Source: JAFDYH01 sp049840875 (lineage in GTDB: Bacteria; Bacteroidota; Bacteroidia; Chitinophagales; Chitinophagaceae). From it: 64,000 nt of DNA. Positions within the stretch are counted from its first letter, which is position 1. Each line of letters begins with the position of its first letter. The translations under genes were made by a program, and so were the position numbers. The DNA is taken from positions 1 to 64,000 of the forward strand of contig JASGJE010000018.1 of the NCBI GenBank assembly GCA_049840875.1. The letters are read 5' to 3'. The notes under the pieces are model-generated. The model worked only from the letters and a program-made list of their open reading frames with translations. It did not search any database and was not told where the DNA came from. Shown piece by piece: positions 43,542-52,954 of the stretch.

Positions 43542-46500
43542 ATGAAAAAAGCCTTAAAAATTACCGGCATTTCTCTTCTTGTATTAATTGTTATTGCGTT
43601 TGCTATCCCGATTTTATTTAAAGGTAAAATACTCACGGTCGTTAAAAATACGATCAATAAAAATGTAAATGCGACGGTGGATTTCAAAGACCTGAGTCTT
43701 TCATTGTTTCGTCATTTTCCTAAATTATCGGTGTCGCTGGAAAACGTTTCGGTTGTTGGCGCAGATGAATTTGCAAAAGATACTTTGGTCAGTGCGCAGA
43801 ATATAGACGCGTCTGTAAATATTATGAGTGTGATCAGCGGATCTGAAATAAAAGTTGCAGGTGTTTATCTTGAATCGCCACGCATTCATGCACTCGTTCA
43901 TAAAAATGGAAAAGCGAATTGGGATATTGCAAAACCTGATACTGCAAAAACAAGCAATGCCGATACCAGTTCTTCTGCATTCAAGATGCAGTTGCAGAAA
44001 TATGCAATTAAAAATGGCTACATCTATTACAATGATGAAGCCGGTAATATGAGCGCCGAAATAGCAGGCCTGGATCATGAAGGCAGCGGCGATTTTACAC
44101 AGGATATCTTTACACTTTCGACGAACACAAAAACATTAGCGGCGAGTTTTAACTATGGCGGTGTGCCATATCTTGTAAATGCGAAGTCAGAGATCGGTGC
44201 GGATATCAAAATCGATAACAAGGCATCGAAGTATGATTTCAAAACAGACGATATCCTGGTCAATAACCTCAAATTATCCGCAAACGGGTTCTTTCAGTTA
44301 GTAAATGACAGCACCTATAACATGGATATCAATTTTAAATCTCCTTCAAATGATTTTAAGGATATTCTGTCTATGATACCGGCTGTATATAAAAAGGATT
44401 TTGATAAAATAAAAACAAGCGGAAAAGCAGCATTCAGCGGTTTTGTAAAAGGTACTTACAGTCCTCAACAACTACCGGCGTATGATGTAAACCTTGGCGT
44501 AACAGACGGTTTTTTTCAATACCCAGACTTACCAAAGCCAGTGAAGAATATACAGGTAGCCATGCATGTCAGTAACGTTGATGGCAAGATGGATAATACC
44601 GTTGTGGATATTTCGAAAGGACATATTGAAATGGACAATGAGCCTTTTGATTTTCGTCTTTTATTTAAAAATCCGGAAACAAGCAAATACATTGATGCAA
44701 CGGCAAAAGGCAAGATTGACCTTGCTAATATTTCCAAGTTTGTAAAGCTTGAAGGTGATACAAAACTGGCAGGCATGGTTGATGCAGATGCATTTGCAAA
44801 AGGTAATCTTTCCGCAATTCAGCACCAACAGGGGCCATTCACAGCCGGTGGCTTTCTTACTATTCAAAACCTGCTTTATTCTTCCAAAGATTTTCCGCAA
44901 CCTATACAGAATGGTAACATGAAAATCCAATTAGAAAACAGTGGCGGTATTGCAGATAAAACATCTATAAACATTTCTGCAGCCCATGTTGAGATCGGAA
45001 AAGATCCCGTTGATTTTACATTGCAATTGAAAAACCCTGTTTCATCTGCAGATTTTTCAGGAACTGCCAAAGGAAGATTCACGCTTGATAACATAAAACA
45101 GTTTACGCAGCTTGAACCGGGTACCAGTGTTTCCGGAATCTTAAATGCGGATGTTAGTTTCAGTGGCAATAAAACCGCGATTGATAAAAAAGAATATGAT
45201 AAAATAAATACTACGGGAACAGTTGAGCTGAATAATGTGAAGTACGTTTCGAAAGATTATCCAACCGGCGTTACTATCACAGAAACAAAGCTTGCATTTA
45301 ACCCTAAGAATGTAACACTCAATTCGCTAACCGCTAACTATCTTAACACAAACTTTACCGCAACCGGAGCATTAAATAACCTGATTGGATATGCACTGAA
45401 AGATCAGACATTGGATGGTACTGTAAATGTATCAGCCGATAAAATGAACCTGAATGACTGGATGTCTACCGATACGGCGACAGCGAAAACAACAACAGCA
45501 ACGACTCAGCCATTTCTTATTCCTGCAAATCTCAACCTGACATTAAACGCAAAAGCCGGAAAAGTAAAATATGACAAAGTAGACTATAGCAATATCAACG
45601 GCACGTTAGTCGTAAAAGATGAAGCGGTAAAACTGCAAAATGTAAATACAGAAGCGCTGGACGGTACGATTGCTTTTAATGGCTCCTACTCTACCAAAGC
45701 AAACAAAAAACAGCCGGATATTTCATTAACCTACGACGTAAAAAATCTCGACGTTCAAAAAACATTTCTTGCATTCAATACTGTTCAAAAGTTAATGCCG
45801 ATCGGCCAATTTCTCGATGGTAAGCTTTCCTCTAAATTAACAATGGTCGGTAAACTGGGCGGTGATATGATGCCAGATCTGAAAAGCCTGAGCGGCAATG
45901 GCGATCTTTTATTATTAGACGGTGTTTTGAAAAAGTTTGCCCCGCTGGAAAAACTGGCTTCAACATTGCAGATTGCCCAACTGAAAGACATATCTGTAAA
46001 AGATATCAAAAACCATATTGATTTTGCCAATGGAAAAGTATTGGTAAAGCCATTTACAGTAAAAGTGCAGGACATTGAAATGCAGATCGGTGGCATGCAC
46101 GGGTTCGATCAGTCCCTCGACTATATCGTACAAATGAAGGTGCCACGAAAATACCTTGGTACAGAAGCAAATTCATTGATCAATAACCTGGCTACCCAGG
46201 CGACCAATAAAGGGATACCGGTTAAATTGAGCGACATGATCAATCTGAATGTAAAAATGGGCGGAACGCTCACAAGCCCTTCTGTCAAAACCGATCTGAA
46301 AGAAGCTGCGGGTGATGCTACAGATCAACTAAAAGAACAAGCCGCAAGCTTTGTAAAAGCTCAACTGGATAGCGCGAAACAAAAGACAAAAGATTCACTT
46401 AATTCAATAAAAGCCCAGGTAGCTGAAACTGTTAAAGACGAATTGAAAAACCAGATCTTTGGAAAAAAAGATTCAACATCTGGTAGCAATTCGCTCGACA

Positions 46501-46592
46501 GTACGAAAAAGAAGTCTGAAGAAACTATTAAGAACACGCTGAATAGTTTATTTAAAAAGAAGAAACCGGCAGCGGATACCACAAAGCACTAA
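43542..46592 (+). CDS. Large AsmA-family membrane protein
   Basis: The 1016-residue protein starts with an N-terminal membrane anchor (about residues 7-27) and the AsmA signature VDFKDLSLSLFRHFPKLSVS, LENVSVVG and SPRIHALVHKNGKANWDI. Long beta-rich repeats fill the centre, and an AsmA_2-type C-terminal region (KFAPLEKLASTLQIAQLKD, MQIGGMHGFDQSLDYIVQMK) ends in a Lys/Ser-rich, probably helical tail. AsmA-like proteins form hydrophobic grooves that move phospholipids between the membranes. Length and architecture fit that group. A terminator follows the stop. Confidence 0.92.
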   Translation: MKKALKITGISLLVLIVIAFAIPILFKGKILTVVKNTINKNVNATVDFKDLSLSLFRHFPKLSVSLENVSVVGADEFAKDTLVSAQNIDASVNIMSVISGSEIKVAGVYLESPRIHALVHKNGKANWDIAKPDTAKTSNADTSSSAFKMQLQKYAIKNGYIYYNDEAGNMSAEIAGLDHEGSGDFTQDIFTLSTNTKTLAASFNYGGVPYLVNAKSEIGADIKIDNKASKYDFKTDDILVNNLKLSANGFFQLVNDSTYNMDINFKSPSNDFKDILSMIPAVYKKDFDKIKTSGKAAFSGFVKGTYSPQQLPAYDVNLGVTDGFFQYPDLPKPVKNIQVAMHVSNVDGKMDNTVVDISKGHIEMDNEPFDFRLLFKNPETSKYIDATAKGKIDLANISKFVKLEGDTKLAGMVDADAFAKGNLSAIQHQQGPFTAGGFLTIQNLLYSSKDFPQPIQNGNMKIQLENSGGIADKTSINISAAHVEIGKDPVDFTLQLKNPVSSADFSGTAKGRFTLDNIKQFTQLEPGTSVSGILNADVSFSGNKTAIDKKEYDKINTTGTVELNNVKYVSKDYPTGVTITETKLAFNPKNVTLNSLTANYLNTNFTATGALNNLIGYALKDQTLDGTVNVSADKMNLNDWMSTDTATAKTTTATTQPFLIPANLNLTLNAKAGKVKYDKVDYSNINGTLVVKDEAVKLQNVNTEALDGTIAFNGSYSTKANKKQPDISLTYDVKNLDVQKTFLAFNTVQKLMPIGQFLDGKLSSKLTMVGKLGGDMMPDLKSLSGNGDLLLLDGVLKKFAPLEKLASTLQIAQLKDISVKDIKNHIDFANGKVLVKPFTVKVQDIEMQIGGMHGFDQSLDYIVQMKVPRKYLGTEANSLINNLATQATNKGIPVKLSDMINLNVKMGGTLTSPSVKTDLKEAAGDATDQLKEQAASFVKAQLDSAKQKTKDSLNSIKAQVAETVKDELKNQIFGKKDSTSGSNSLDSTKKKSEETIKNTLNSLFKKKKPAADTTKH

Positions 46593-46912
46593 ACTGATAA
46601 AAAATTCCTGAACCCCTCTTTTGCCGAGGGGTTTTTTATTTTCCGATGGTAATCGATGAGCAATCGATTGCAATATGCAAGCCAATTTAAATTTCAGGAA
46701 CCTGCGGGTTTATTTTATAATATCGCTTACATTAGAGAACGGTTTACAAAATGCCATATGTTGACACATTGATTGCTTTATAACAATCGATAAGGAATGC
46801 GTGATACCTCCTGGTATATTGATAACCTCCTCCAATAATCCTTCCCTCGAATTCTTATTTCTATCCGTGCCGCACAACCGTAATTTCTTAACCATTTTAT
46901 AAAAATCAACGT
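46593..46912. other. Intergenic region before the catabolic island
   Basis: This 320-base gap holds the terminator of the AsmA gene near its left end. The rest shows no convincing promoter pair, hairpin or coding frame on either strand. Confidence 0.5.
46611..46642 (+). terminator. Intrinsic terminator after the AsmA gene
   Basis: AACCCCTC (46611-46618) pairs with GAGGGGTT (46626-46633), loop of seven bases, then a T-rich run. It lies 19 bases after the stop codon. Confidence 0.88.
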
Positions 46913-47389
46913 ATGGGAACTCAACGCAGATCAGTACTAAAAAAGCTATTTGCATCAATCGCCGGAGTGGCCGGTTTCGGAGCTGTTACAAATGCAATGG
47001 AGAATAAACCAGTTGCAGGAGATGAAAAACAAACCGGCAATATTGTTTACGACCAGGAAATCCCTTTGTTTTCAGGGCATACAAAATATGGCGGACTTGT
47101 ATACATCGCCGGTAAAGGAGCACACGTCGCTCCATTCGAAATAAAAGCACATACTGAAATTGTACTGAAAGAACTGGAAGAGGAATTAAAGAAGGCTGGC
47201 TCTGCTATGGACAAGGTGATCAAGGTAAATGTATACCTGAATGATATAGCTGACTATAAAGGAATGAATGAAGTTTTCAGAGGACGTTTTGGTCCTAATC
47301 CGCCAGTGCGTACCACGGTAGCCGTTGCGAAAGGTGGTGTGCCCGGAGATTCATTAGTTGAAATGGATTGCATTGCAATTCTGATCTGA
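46913..47389 (+). CDS. Tat-exported RidA-family enamine/imine deaminase
   Basis: The 158-residue protein has a twin-arginine signal (QRRSVLKKLFASIAGVAGFG) followed by a complete RidA (YjgF) domain. Conserved residues are R133 in NPPVRTTVAV and E150 in SLVEMDCIA, which bind and activate substrate in RidA. RidA hydrolyses reactive enamines and imines released by PLP-dependent dehydratases. Known RidA proteins are mostly cytoplasmic; this one is predicted periplasmic. It is directly followed (32 bases) by a Tat-exported PLP enzyme, a natural source of such intermediates. Confidence 0.87.
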   Translation: MGTQRRSVLKKLFASIAGVAGFGAVTNAMENKPVAGDEKQTGNIVYDQEIPLFSGHTKYGGLVYIAGKGAHVAPFEIKAHTEIVLKELEEELKKAGSAMDKVIKVNVYLNDIADYKGMNEVFRGRFGPNPPVRTTVAVAKGGVPGDSLVEMDCIAILI

Positions 47390-47421
47390 CACTTTTATCT
47401 ATATAAAACAAATCATCAGCT

Positions 47422-48639
47422 ATGAAACGCAGGGATATACTTAAAAAACTATCATTACTTCCATTTGCAGGAGGCCTTGCTGGCTCAATACTGCCTTCGG
47501 AATCTGTTAGCGCTAAAGCAGCATCTCCGGCCAACAGGGATTTATTTAAAGAACTCGGTATCCGCACATTTATTAATGCGGCGGGCACCTATACATTTAT
47601 GACCGGCTCATTGATGCACGATTTTGTAACCGATACAATTAAAACGGCTTCAAAAGAATTTTGTTTGTTGGATGAGGTACAGGACAAAGTGGGTGAAAAG
47701 ATAGCAGCGATGACACACGCTGAAGCGGCAGTGGTTACATCAGGTGCTTTTTCCGGCTTGACGCTTGGCCTTGCCGGTATATTGACCGGAACAGATGTAA
47801 ATAAAGTAAAACTATTACCGCACCTGGAAGGTACCGGGATGAAATCTGAAGTCATTTGTCAGAAGGGACATGATATAGACTACAATCATGCTTTTCTCAA
47901 TACAGGTTGTAAAATAGTTCCGGTAGAAACTGTGGAAGATGTTGAGAAAGCCATTAATGAAAAAACAGCTCTCATGCATTTTCTTAACATAGAAGCAGAT
48001 AAAGGAAAGATAATGCACGAAGAATGGGTTGCGCTTGGTAAAAAACATAACATACCAACTTCAAATGATATCGCGGCTGACGTACCACCGGTTTCCAATC
48101 TCTGGAAGTTTAATGATATGGGATTTGATTTTGTTGTCATCTCCGGAGGTAAAGCAATGAAAGGTCCGCAAAGTGCAGGGCTGTTAATGGGTAAGAAAAG
48201 TATCATTGAAGCAGCCCGTGTACATATGCCGCCACGTGGTTTTAATATTGGTCGTGGTATGAAAGTAAATAAAGAAGAAGTATTGGGTATGTATGTAGCG
48301 CTGGAGCATTACCTGAACTACGATCATGATAAAGAATGGAAAACATGGGAAGATACTATTGCCGTAATTGAAAAGGCAGCTAAATCAGTTAGTGGCGCAT
48401 CGACACGAATCTTTGTTCCACCGCTGGGGAATATCACGCCGACGCTCGAAGTAACATGGAATAAACCTGAAGTAAAAGCAAAAGATATACAGGAGAAACT
48501 TCGCAAAGGCAATCCTTCCATCGAAGTAATGAGCCATGACGACAAAAGCATTCACATCACGGTGTGGGTAATGCGGCCAGGAGATGAGAAGATTGTTGCT
48601 AAAAGATTAAAAGAAGAACTGACGGCGTTATTAGCTTAA
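47422..48639 (+). CDS. Tat-exported SelA-like PLP enzyme (D-glucosaminate ammonia-lyase-like)
   Basis: The 405-residue protein opens with a Tat signal (MKRRDILKKLSLLPFAGG) and is otherwise a fold-type I PLP enzyme of the SelA/DgaE group: AEAAVVTSGAFSGLTLGLAG and the PLP-lysine segment FVVISGGKAMKGPQSAGLL (K244). DgaE removes ammonia from D-glucosaminate-6-phosphate. True SelA function is unlikely, as the protein is exported and no selenocysteine genes are seen. Pairing of such SelA-like genes with amidohydrolases is known in other bacteria and is repeated here two genes downstream. The exact substrate is open. Confidence 0.87.
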   Translation: MKRRDILKKLSLLPFAGGLAGSILPSESVSAKAASPANRDLFKELGIRTFINAAGTYTFMTGSLMHDFVTDTIKTASKEFCLLDEVQDKVGEKIAAMTHAEAAVVTSGAFSGLTLGLAGILTGTDVNKVKLLPHLEGTGMKSEVICQKGHDIDYNHAFLNTGCKIVPVETVEDVEKAINEKTALMHFLNIEADKGKIMHEEWVALGKKHNIPTSNDIAADVPPVSNLWKFNDMGFDFVVISGGKAMKGPQSAGLLMGKKSIIEAARVHMPPRGFNIGRGMKVNKEEVLGMYVALEHYLNYDHDKEWKTWEDTIAVIEKAAKSVSGASTRIFVPPLGNITPTLEVTWNKPEVKAKDIQEKLRKGNPSIEVMSHDDKSIHITVWVMRPGDEKIVAKRLKEELTALLA

Positions 48640-48697
48640 GCGAAAGCATAAAATCTCATTGGTATTATTAATTCAGCAACTCTGAAATAAAAAGCGA

Positions 48698-50485
48698 TTG
48701 AATTACCATAAGATAGTCACTACCCGTAAGGTGACCTTTAGCATAATTTGTTTCGTTATCATCTTTTCTCAATGTAAACCTGGTCCCAAACAGGCTACGG
48801 GCTGGGTAGCGCCTTCTGAAACTGATGCGTGGTATAATCCATTTGAAAATTTATTAGTGGCAGAGGAAAAAGGAAAACAATTATACGATGTGCATTGCTG
48901 GTCATGCCATGGTACTACTGGCCTGGGCGACGGCGCAGCAGGAAGTGCATTGGGACAAAAACCTGCGAATTTTCATGATGAAAAAATCAGGAAAGAAAAA
49001 CAAGGAAATCTCTTCTGGAAAATAACGACAGGCAATGGCAACATGCCTTCGTTCAAAGATGTATTGTCTGATGAACAACGCTGGCAGTTGGTTTCCTATA
49101 TCCGTCGCTTTTCCGACAAGAATATCGAGGAGAAAGTAATACTACCTCATCCTTTACGGTCAGACATAACTGTTAGCTATGTGATGAAGACAGCCCCGCT
49201 TCCCGTCCGAATACTACAAAACCCGGTAACAAAGGATTTGTATTATACAACATTCGAAGGAGATGTATTTCGGATCAACAATCTTAACAAGGAACCATCC
49301 GGACAAAAGATTATTTCAAAAAACGATCATGGAATTTCACGACTACAAGGCGCAGTGTTTTATAAAAACTCTCTATTTCTCTGCGGCAATGTAGACACAA
49401 ACAGCAAAAAAGTGACACGGGGCAGAATGGTTCGGTTTGATTTAGGAACTAAGGATTCATTAAAAATGACTGTAGTTTTCAATACTGTAAATTATGGCGC
49501 GAATAAAACAATCTATGATCATGGCTGGAATGCGTTAGCAATAAGCCCCGATGGAAAATATATTTATGTTAATAGTGGCGCGAGAACTGATCATGGTGAA
49601 ATACAGGATAATGGCGGTTTGTTTCCTAATGCGAGAGATAATGCTTTAACCAGTAAGATTTTCAGATTTCCGATTGATGCCAGTGACCTTTATCTCACCG
49701 ATGATCCTGAAAAATTAAAATCAGACGGATATATTTATGCGGAAGGTATACGTAACGCATATGACATGGCATTTGACGAAAACGGAAATTTATTCGCTGT
49801 TGTTAACTCAGGGGATTATGATTCGCCGGAAGATATGTTCTGGATAAGGCAAGGACATCATTATGGTTTTCCCTGGTTCATGGGCGGTATTGAAAATCCG
49901 CAACAATTTCCGGGTTGGAAACCGAATCCCGAGCTCGATTCGTTTATCAATCGTTTTTCGCATTCATGGCTGGTAAAATATTACTATGACGATTCTTCGT
50001 TTCCAAAGAAACCTGCTGGAATAAAGTTTTCACCCGGTGTACAAAATCTTGGCCCGGACGCCAATGAATACAGAGGTCATTCAGGAAAGGTGCTGGATGG
50101 TGATACGACAGGAATTGCCGTGAGCACATTTACCGCTCACTCATCACCGTTAGGAATCGTTTTTGATACCAAAAAAATATTGGCTGATAGTTTGAATGGC
50201 GATGGATTTGTAATCCGATATTCATTGGGCACAAAAGCACCGATGATGGGAAGATTCACCAAAGAAGGATCGGATCTGCTGCACATGCATTTCACCTATA
50301 ATCCCGCAATGGATAATTATTTCATAAAAACAACCAGGATAGCTGACGGATTTTCTCAGCCGACAGATGCAATTCTTGTTGATAATAATTTGTATGTTAT
50401 CGAATACGGCGGACGCGGAGGACATATCTGGAAGCTTACATTACCGGCAAAACATACTACCGCAACTAAAAAAAGTACTAAATAA
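48698..50485 (+). CDS. Cytochrome c - sorbosone-dehydrogenase-like lipoprotein
   Basis: The 595-residue lipoprotein (lipobox IFSQC, acceptor Cys26) has a cytochrome c domain with haem motif CWSCH (C67, C70, H71) and axial Met116 in GNGNMPSF. A beta-propeller of the soluble glucose/sorbosone dehydrogenase type follows (about 155-590), with NALAISPDGKYIYVNSGART, GIRNAYDMAFDENGNLFAVV and a PQQ-type His-rich loop. It probably oxidises a sugar or hydroxyl compound and passes electrons to its own haem. No ATG is available. TTG at 48698 or GTG at 48731 must serve; the latter leaves a shorter signal peptide. Confidence 0.88.
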   Translation: MNYHKIVTTRKVTFSIICFVIIFSQCKPGPKQATGWVAPSETDAWYNPFENLLVAEEKGKQLYDVHCWSCHGTTGLGDGAAGSALGQKPANFHDEKIRKEKQGNLFWKITTGNGNMPSFKDVLSDEQRWQLVSYIRRFSDKNIEEKVILPHPLRSDITVSYVMKTAPLPVRILQNPVTKDLYYTTFEGDVFRINNLNKEPSGQKIISKNDHGISRLQGAVFYKNSLFLCGNVDTNSKKVTRGRMVRFDLGTKDSLKMTVVFNTVNYGANKTIYDHGWNALAISPDGKYIYVNSGARTDHGEIQDNGGLFPNARDNALTSKIFRFPIDASDLYLTDDPEKLKSDGYIYAEGIRNAYDMAFDENGNLFAVVNSGDYDSPEDMFWIRQGHHYGFPWFMGGIENPQQFPGWKPNPELDSFINRFSHSWLVKYYYDDSSFPKKPAGIKFSPGVQNLGPDANEYRGHSGKVLDGDTTGIAVSTFTAHSSPLGIVFDTKKILADSLNGDGFVIRYSLGTKAPMMGRFTKEGSDLLHMHFTYNPAMDNYFIKTTRIADGFSQPTDAILVDNNLYVIEYGGRGGHIWKLTLPAKHTTATKKSTK

Positions 50486-50493
50486 AATTGAAA

Positions 50494-51771
50494 ATGAAAC
50501 TCCTCTTTTTGTTTGCATTGTTGTTGATAGAGGCAAGCGCCAGCCATGCGCAGGTTTACAGCATCGTGATAAAAGATGGTACTGTTATCGATCCTAAAAA
50601 CAATATCAATGGAGTAATGGATGTTGCAGTAAATGAAGGGAAAATTGTAGCGGTTGCAAAAAACATCGATACAAAACAGGCTGTTCAGGTTGTAAACGCA
50701 AAAGGTTTGTATGTTATTCCAGGTATTATTGACATGCATTGTCATAATTTTTTCGGAACAGAACCGGATCACTATTTAAGTAATGGACTATCAGCCGTTG
50801 CACCAGATGGATTTACATTTCGCTGTGGCGTTACAACTGTTGTTGATGCAGGCGGCTCCGGCTGGAAAAGCTTCCCTGTTTTTAAAAAGAATATCATTGA
50901 TAACTCACAGACCAGGGTGCTTGCTTTACTAAATATCGTGGGAGAAGGAATGCGTGGCGGTGCATACGAACAGAACACGAACGATATGGATAGCAAAATG
51001 ACCGCTTTGGTTGCAAAAGCAAACCCTGGCGTTGTTGTTGGCGTTAAAGTAGCACATTTTGATGGACCTGAATGGACACCTGTAGACAGAGCAGTCGAGG
51101 CTGGTAAACTGGCGAATATTCCTGTGATGATTGATTTTGGCGCCAGCAATCCTCCTCTGTCTATCGAAGAGTTATTTATGAAACATCTGCGACCAGGCGA
51201 TATTTTTACGCATTGTTTTGGTCATTTGAAAACACGAGAAGCAATTGTTGACGAAACCACACACGATCTGAAGCCGTTTGTTTGGGAAGCAAGGAAAAGA
51301 GGAATCATTTTCGATGTTGGCTACGGAGGTATCAGCTTCGTATTCGAACAGGCTATACCAGCTATAAAAAAAGGCTTTTATCCAAATTCAATCAGCACCG
51401 ATCTGCATACCGGAAGTATGAATAATGCAATGAAAGATCAGCTGAATGTAATGTCCAAATTTATCGCCATGGGTATGCCGTTAATTGATGTGATTAAAGC
51501 CAGTACATGGAACCCCGCCCAGGAAATTAAACGTGAAGATCTTGGTAGCCTGACTATCGGTAATGAAGCTGACATCGCTATCCTGAATCTACGGGATGGT
51601 AAATTTGGTTTGTTTGATTACACCGGCTATAAAATTGAAACAGATAAAAAGCTTGAGTGCGAAATGACGATCCGTGCAGGAAAAGTCGTTTATGATCTGA
51701 ACGGAATAGCTAACCCCATCGTACCACCGAAAAGTAATACAATAACAGAACAAAAAAAATTGATTCATTAA
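50494..51771 (+). CDS. Exported amidohydrolase-superfamily deacylase
   Basis: The 425-residue enzyme has a signal peptide (MKLLFLFALLLIEASASHAQ) and the metal set of a binuclear amidohydrolase: H82/H84 in IIDMHCHNFFG, the carboxylated-type K185 in VVGVKVAHFDG, H240 in DIFTHCFGH and D303 in ISTDLHTGS. It resembles the D-amino-acid deacetylase/Atu3266-like group that hydrolyses N-acyl amino acids or acyl hydroxy acids. In other bacteria this group is paired with SelA-like genes. I infer that it removes an acyl group before the PLP enzyme acts. Start is the ATG at 50494, not the TTG two codons before. Confidence 0.9.
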   Translation: MKLLFLFALLLIEASASHAQVYSIVIKDGTVIDPKNNINGVMDVAVNEGKIVAVAKNIDTKQAVQVVNAKGLYVIPGIIDMHCHNFFGTEPDHYLSNGLSAVAPDGFTFRCGVTTVVDAGGSGWKSFPVFKKNIIDNSQTRVLALLNIVGEGMRGGAYEQNTNDMDSKMTALVAKANPGVVVGVKVAHFDGPEWTPVDRAVEAGKLANIPVMIDFGASNPPLSIEELFMKHLRPGDIFTHCFGHLKTREAIVDETTHDLKPFVWEARKRGIIFDVGYGGISFVFEQAIPAIKKGFYPNSISTDLHTGSMNNAMKDQLNVMSKFIAMGMPLIDVIKASTWNPAQEIKREDLGSLTIGNEADIAILNLRDGKFGLFDYTGYKIETDKKLECEMTIRAGKVVYDLNGIANPIVPPKSNTITEQKKLIH

Positions 51772-51795
51772 TAAATAGTTTCTATTTTCATTCAC

Positions 51796-52938
51796 ATGCC
51801 AGCCGTAGAAAATAATAAGGCCACGTCACCTGTTTTTAAAGTTGTTTTAATCATCGCTGCGCTCTGTTTACTTGCCGCGCTTGGTATAACTGTGGCTGGC
51901 AACATTCAGCATGCAGGTCCGTTATTTATTGCATTTTTCTTGTTGCTTGCTATCGGTTTTCGCGGTTTTCAATTACTGAAAGGCTTCACCTACACTGTTA
52001 CCATTTTCGCGGCAGTTACAACGGCGCTTTATTATTCTGAACATTTCATCACAATAAATGGCTATAAGCTTACCAATCTTATTACTCCGCTGATACAAAT
52101 CATCATGTTTGGCATGGGAACGTCGATGAGCTTTAATGATTTTGCAGGGGTTATAAAAATGCCGAAGGGAGTGCTAATCGGTGTTGTCAGTCATTTTATT
52201 ATTATGCCATTGCTGGGTTTTACGCTGGCAAATCTCAGTGGTTTGCCCTCTGAGATTGCGGCAGGTATTATCCTTGTTGGATGTTCACCCAACGGTACCG
52301 CATCAAATGTAATTTCCTTTCTCGCCAAAGCAAACCTTGCTTTATCAGTTACTATTACGGCAATATCAACAATGCTGGCGCCATTTGTTACGCCGTTATT
52401 AATGAAAGTACTTGCGGGACAATTCATACAAATAAATGTGACAGCAATGATGTGGGATATTTTTAAGATTGTTATCATCCCGATCACTGCCGGGCTTCTG
52501 TTTAATAAATTTCTCAGTGGAAAATTAAAATGGTTAGATAAAGCGATGCCCGTACTTTCTATGGCAAGCATAGCCATCATTATTACAATTATTACTGCAG
52601 CAGGAAGAGATAGTCTTTTATCAATCGGACCACTATTGATTCTGCTTGTTCTGATCCATAACTTGTGCGGGTACACATTGGGTTATTGGAGTGGACGGCT
52701 ATTTAAAATGAGTGAAAGGGATTGCAGAACAATAGCAATAGAAGTTGGTATGCAAAATGCAGGACTTGCATCTGGCCTTGCAAAAGCAATGGGAAAGATA
52801 GTTACTGTCGGTCTTGCTCCGGCTGTATTTGGGCCGTTGATGAATATCACAGGCTCTATTCTTGCGTCTTACTGGCACCGAAAACCACCGGTTGATCAAT
52901 TACCTGAAAACGTTGAAGCGATAAAAAGCGGATCGTAA
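51796..52938 (+). CDS. Bile acid:sodium symporter (BASS/SBF) family transporter
   Basis: The 380-residue membrane protein has ten or so helices and the SBF signature blocks IMFGMGTSMSFNDFAGVI, VGCSPNGTASNVISFLAKAN and AIEVGMQNAGLASGLAKAMG, which form the crossed helices of the sodium and substrate sites. BASS proteins import anions such as bile acids, pyruvate or pantothenate with sodium. Here it could import the acidic product of the exported enzymes around it. It starts 24 bases after the amidohydrolase gene. Confidence 0.92.
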   Translation: MPAVENNKATSPVFKVVLIIAALCLLAALGITVAGNIQHAGPLFIAFFLLLAIGFRGFQLLKGFTYTVTIFAAVTTALYYSEHFITINGYKLTNLITPLIQIIMFGMGTSMSFNDFAGVIKMPKGVLIGVVSHFIIMPLLGFTLANLSGLPSEIAAGIILVGCSPNGTASNVISFLAKANLALSVTITAISTMLAPFVTPLLMKVLAGQFIQINVTAMMWDIFKIVIIPITAGLLFNKFLSGKLKWLDKAMPVLSMASIAIIITIITAAGRDSLLSIGPLLILLVLIHNLCGYTLGYWSGRLFKMSERDCRTIAIEVGMQNAGLASGLAKAMGKIVTVGLAPAVFGPLMNITGSILASYWHRKPPVDQLPENVEAIKSGS

Positions 52939-52954
52939 GCCGGAGTATTAATTG

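Noticed and set aside
46710..46958. An 82-codon minus-strand frame before the RidA gene
   Set aside because: It runs into the RidA start and signal peptide, has no conserved features and no promoter.
47422..48639. Selenocysteine synthase (SelA) as the function of the PLP enzyme
   Set aside because: The protein has a Tat signal and no selB, selC or selD gene is in the window, so a SelA-like lyase is more likely.
52191..52676. A 161-codon open frame antisense to the BASS symporter
   Set aside because: The symporter signature motifs are intact on the plus strand; the antisense frame is a codon-use shadow.
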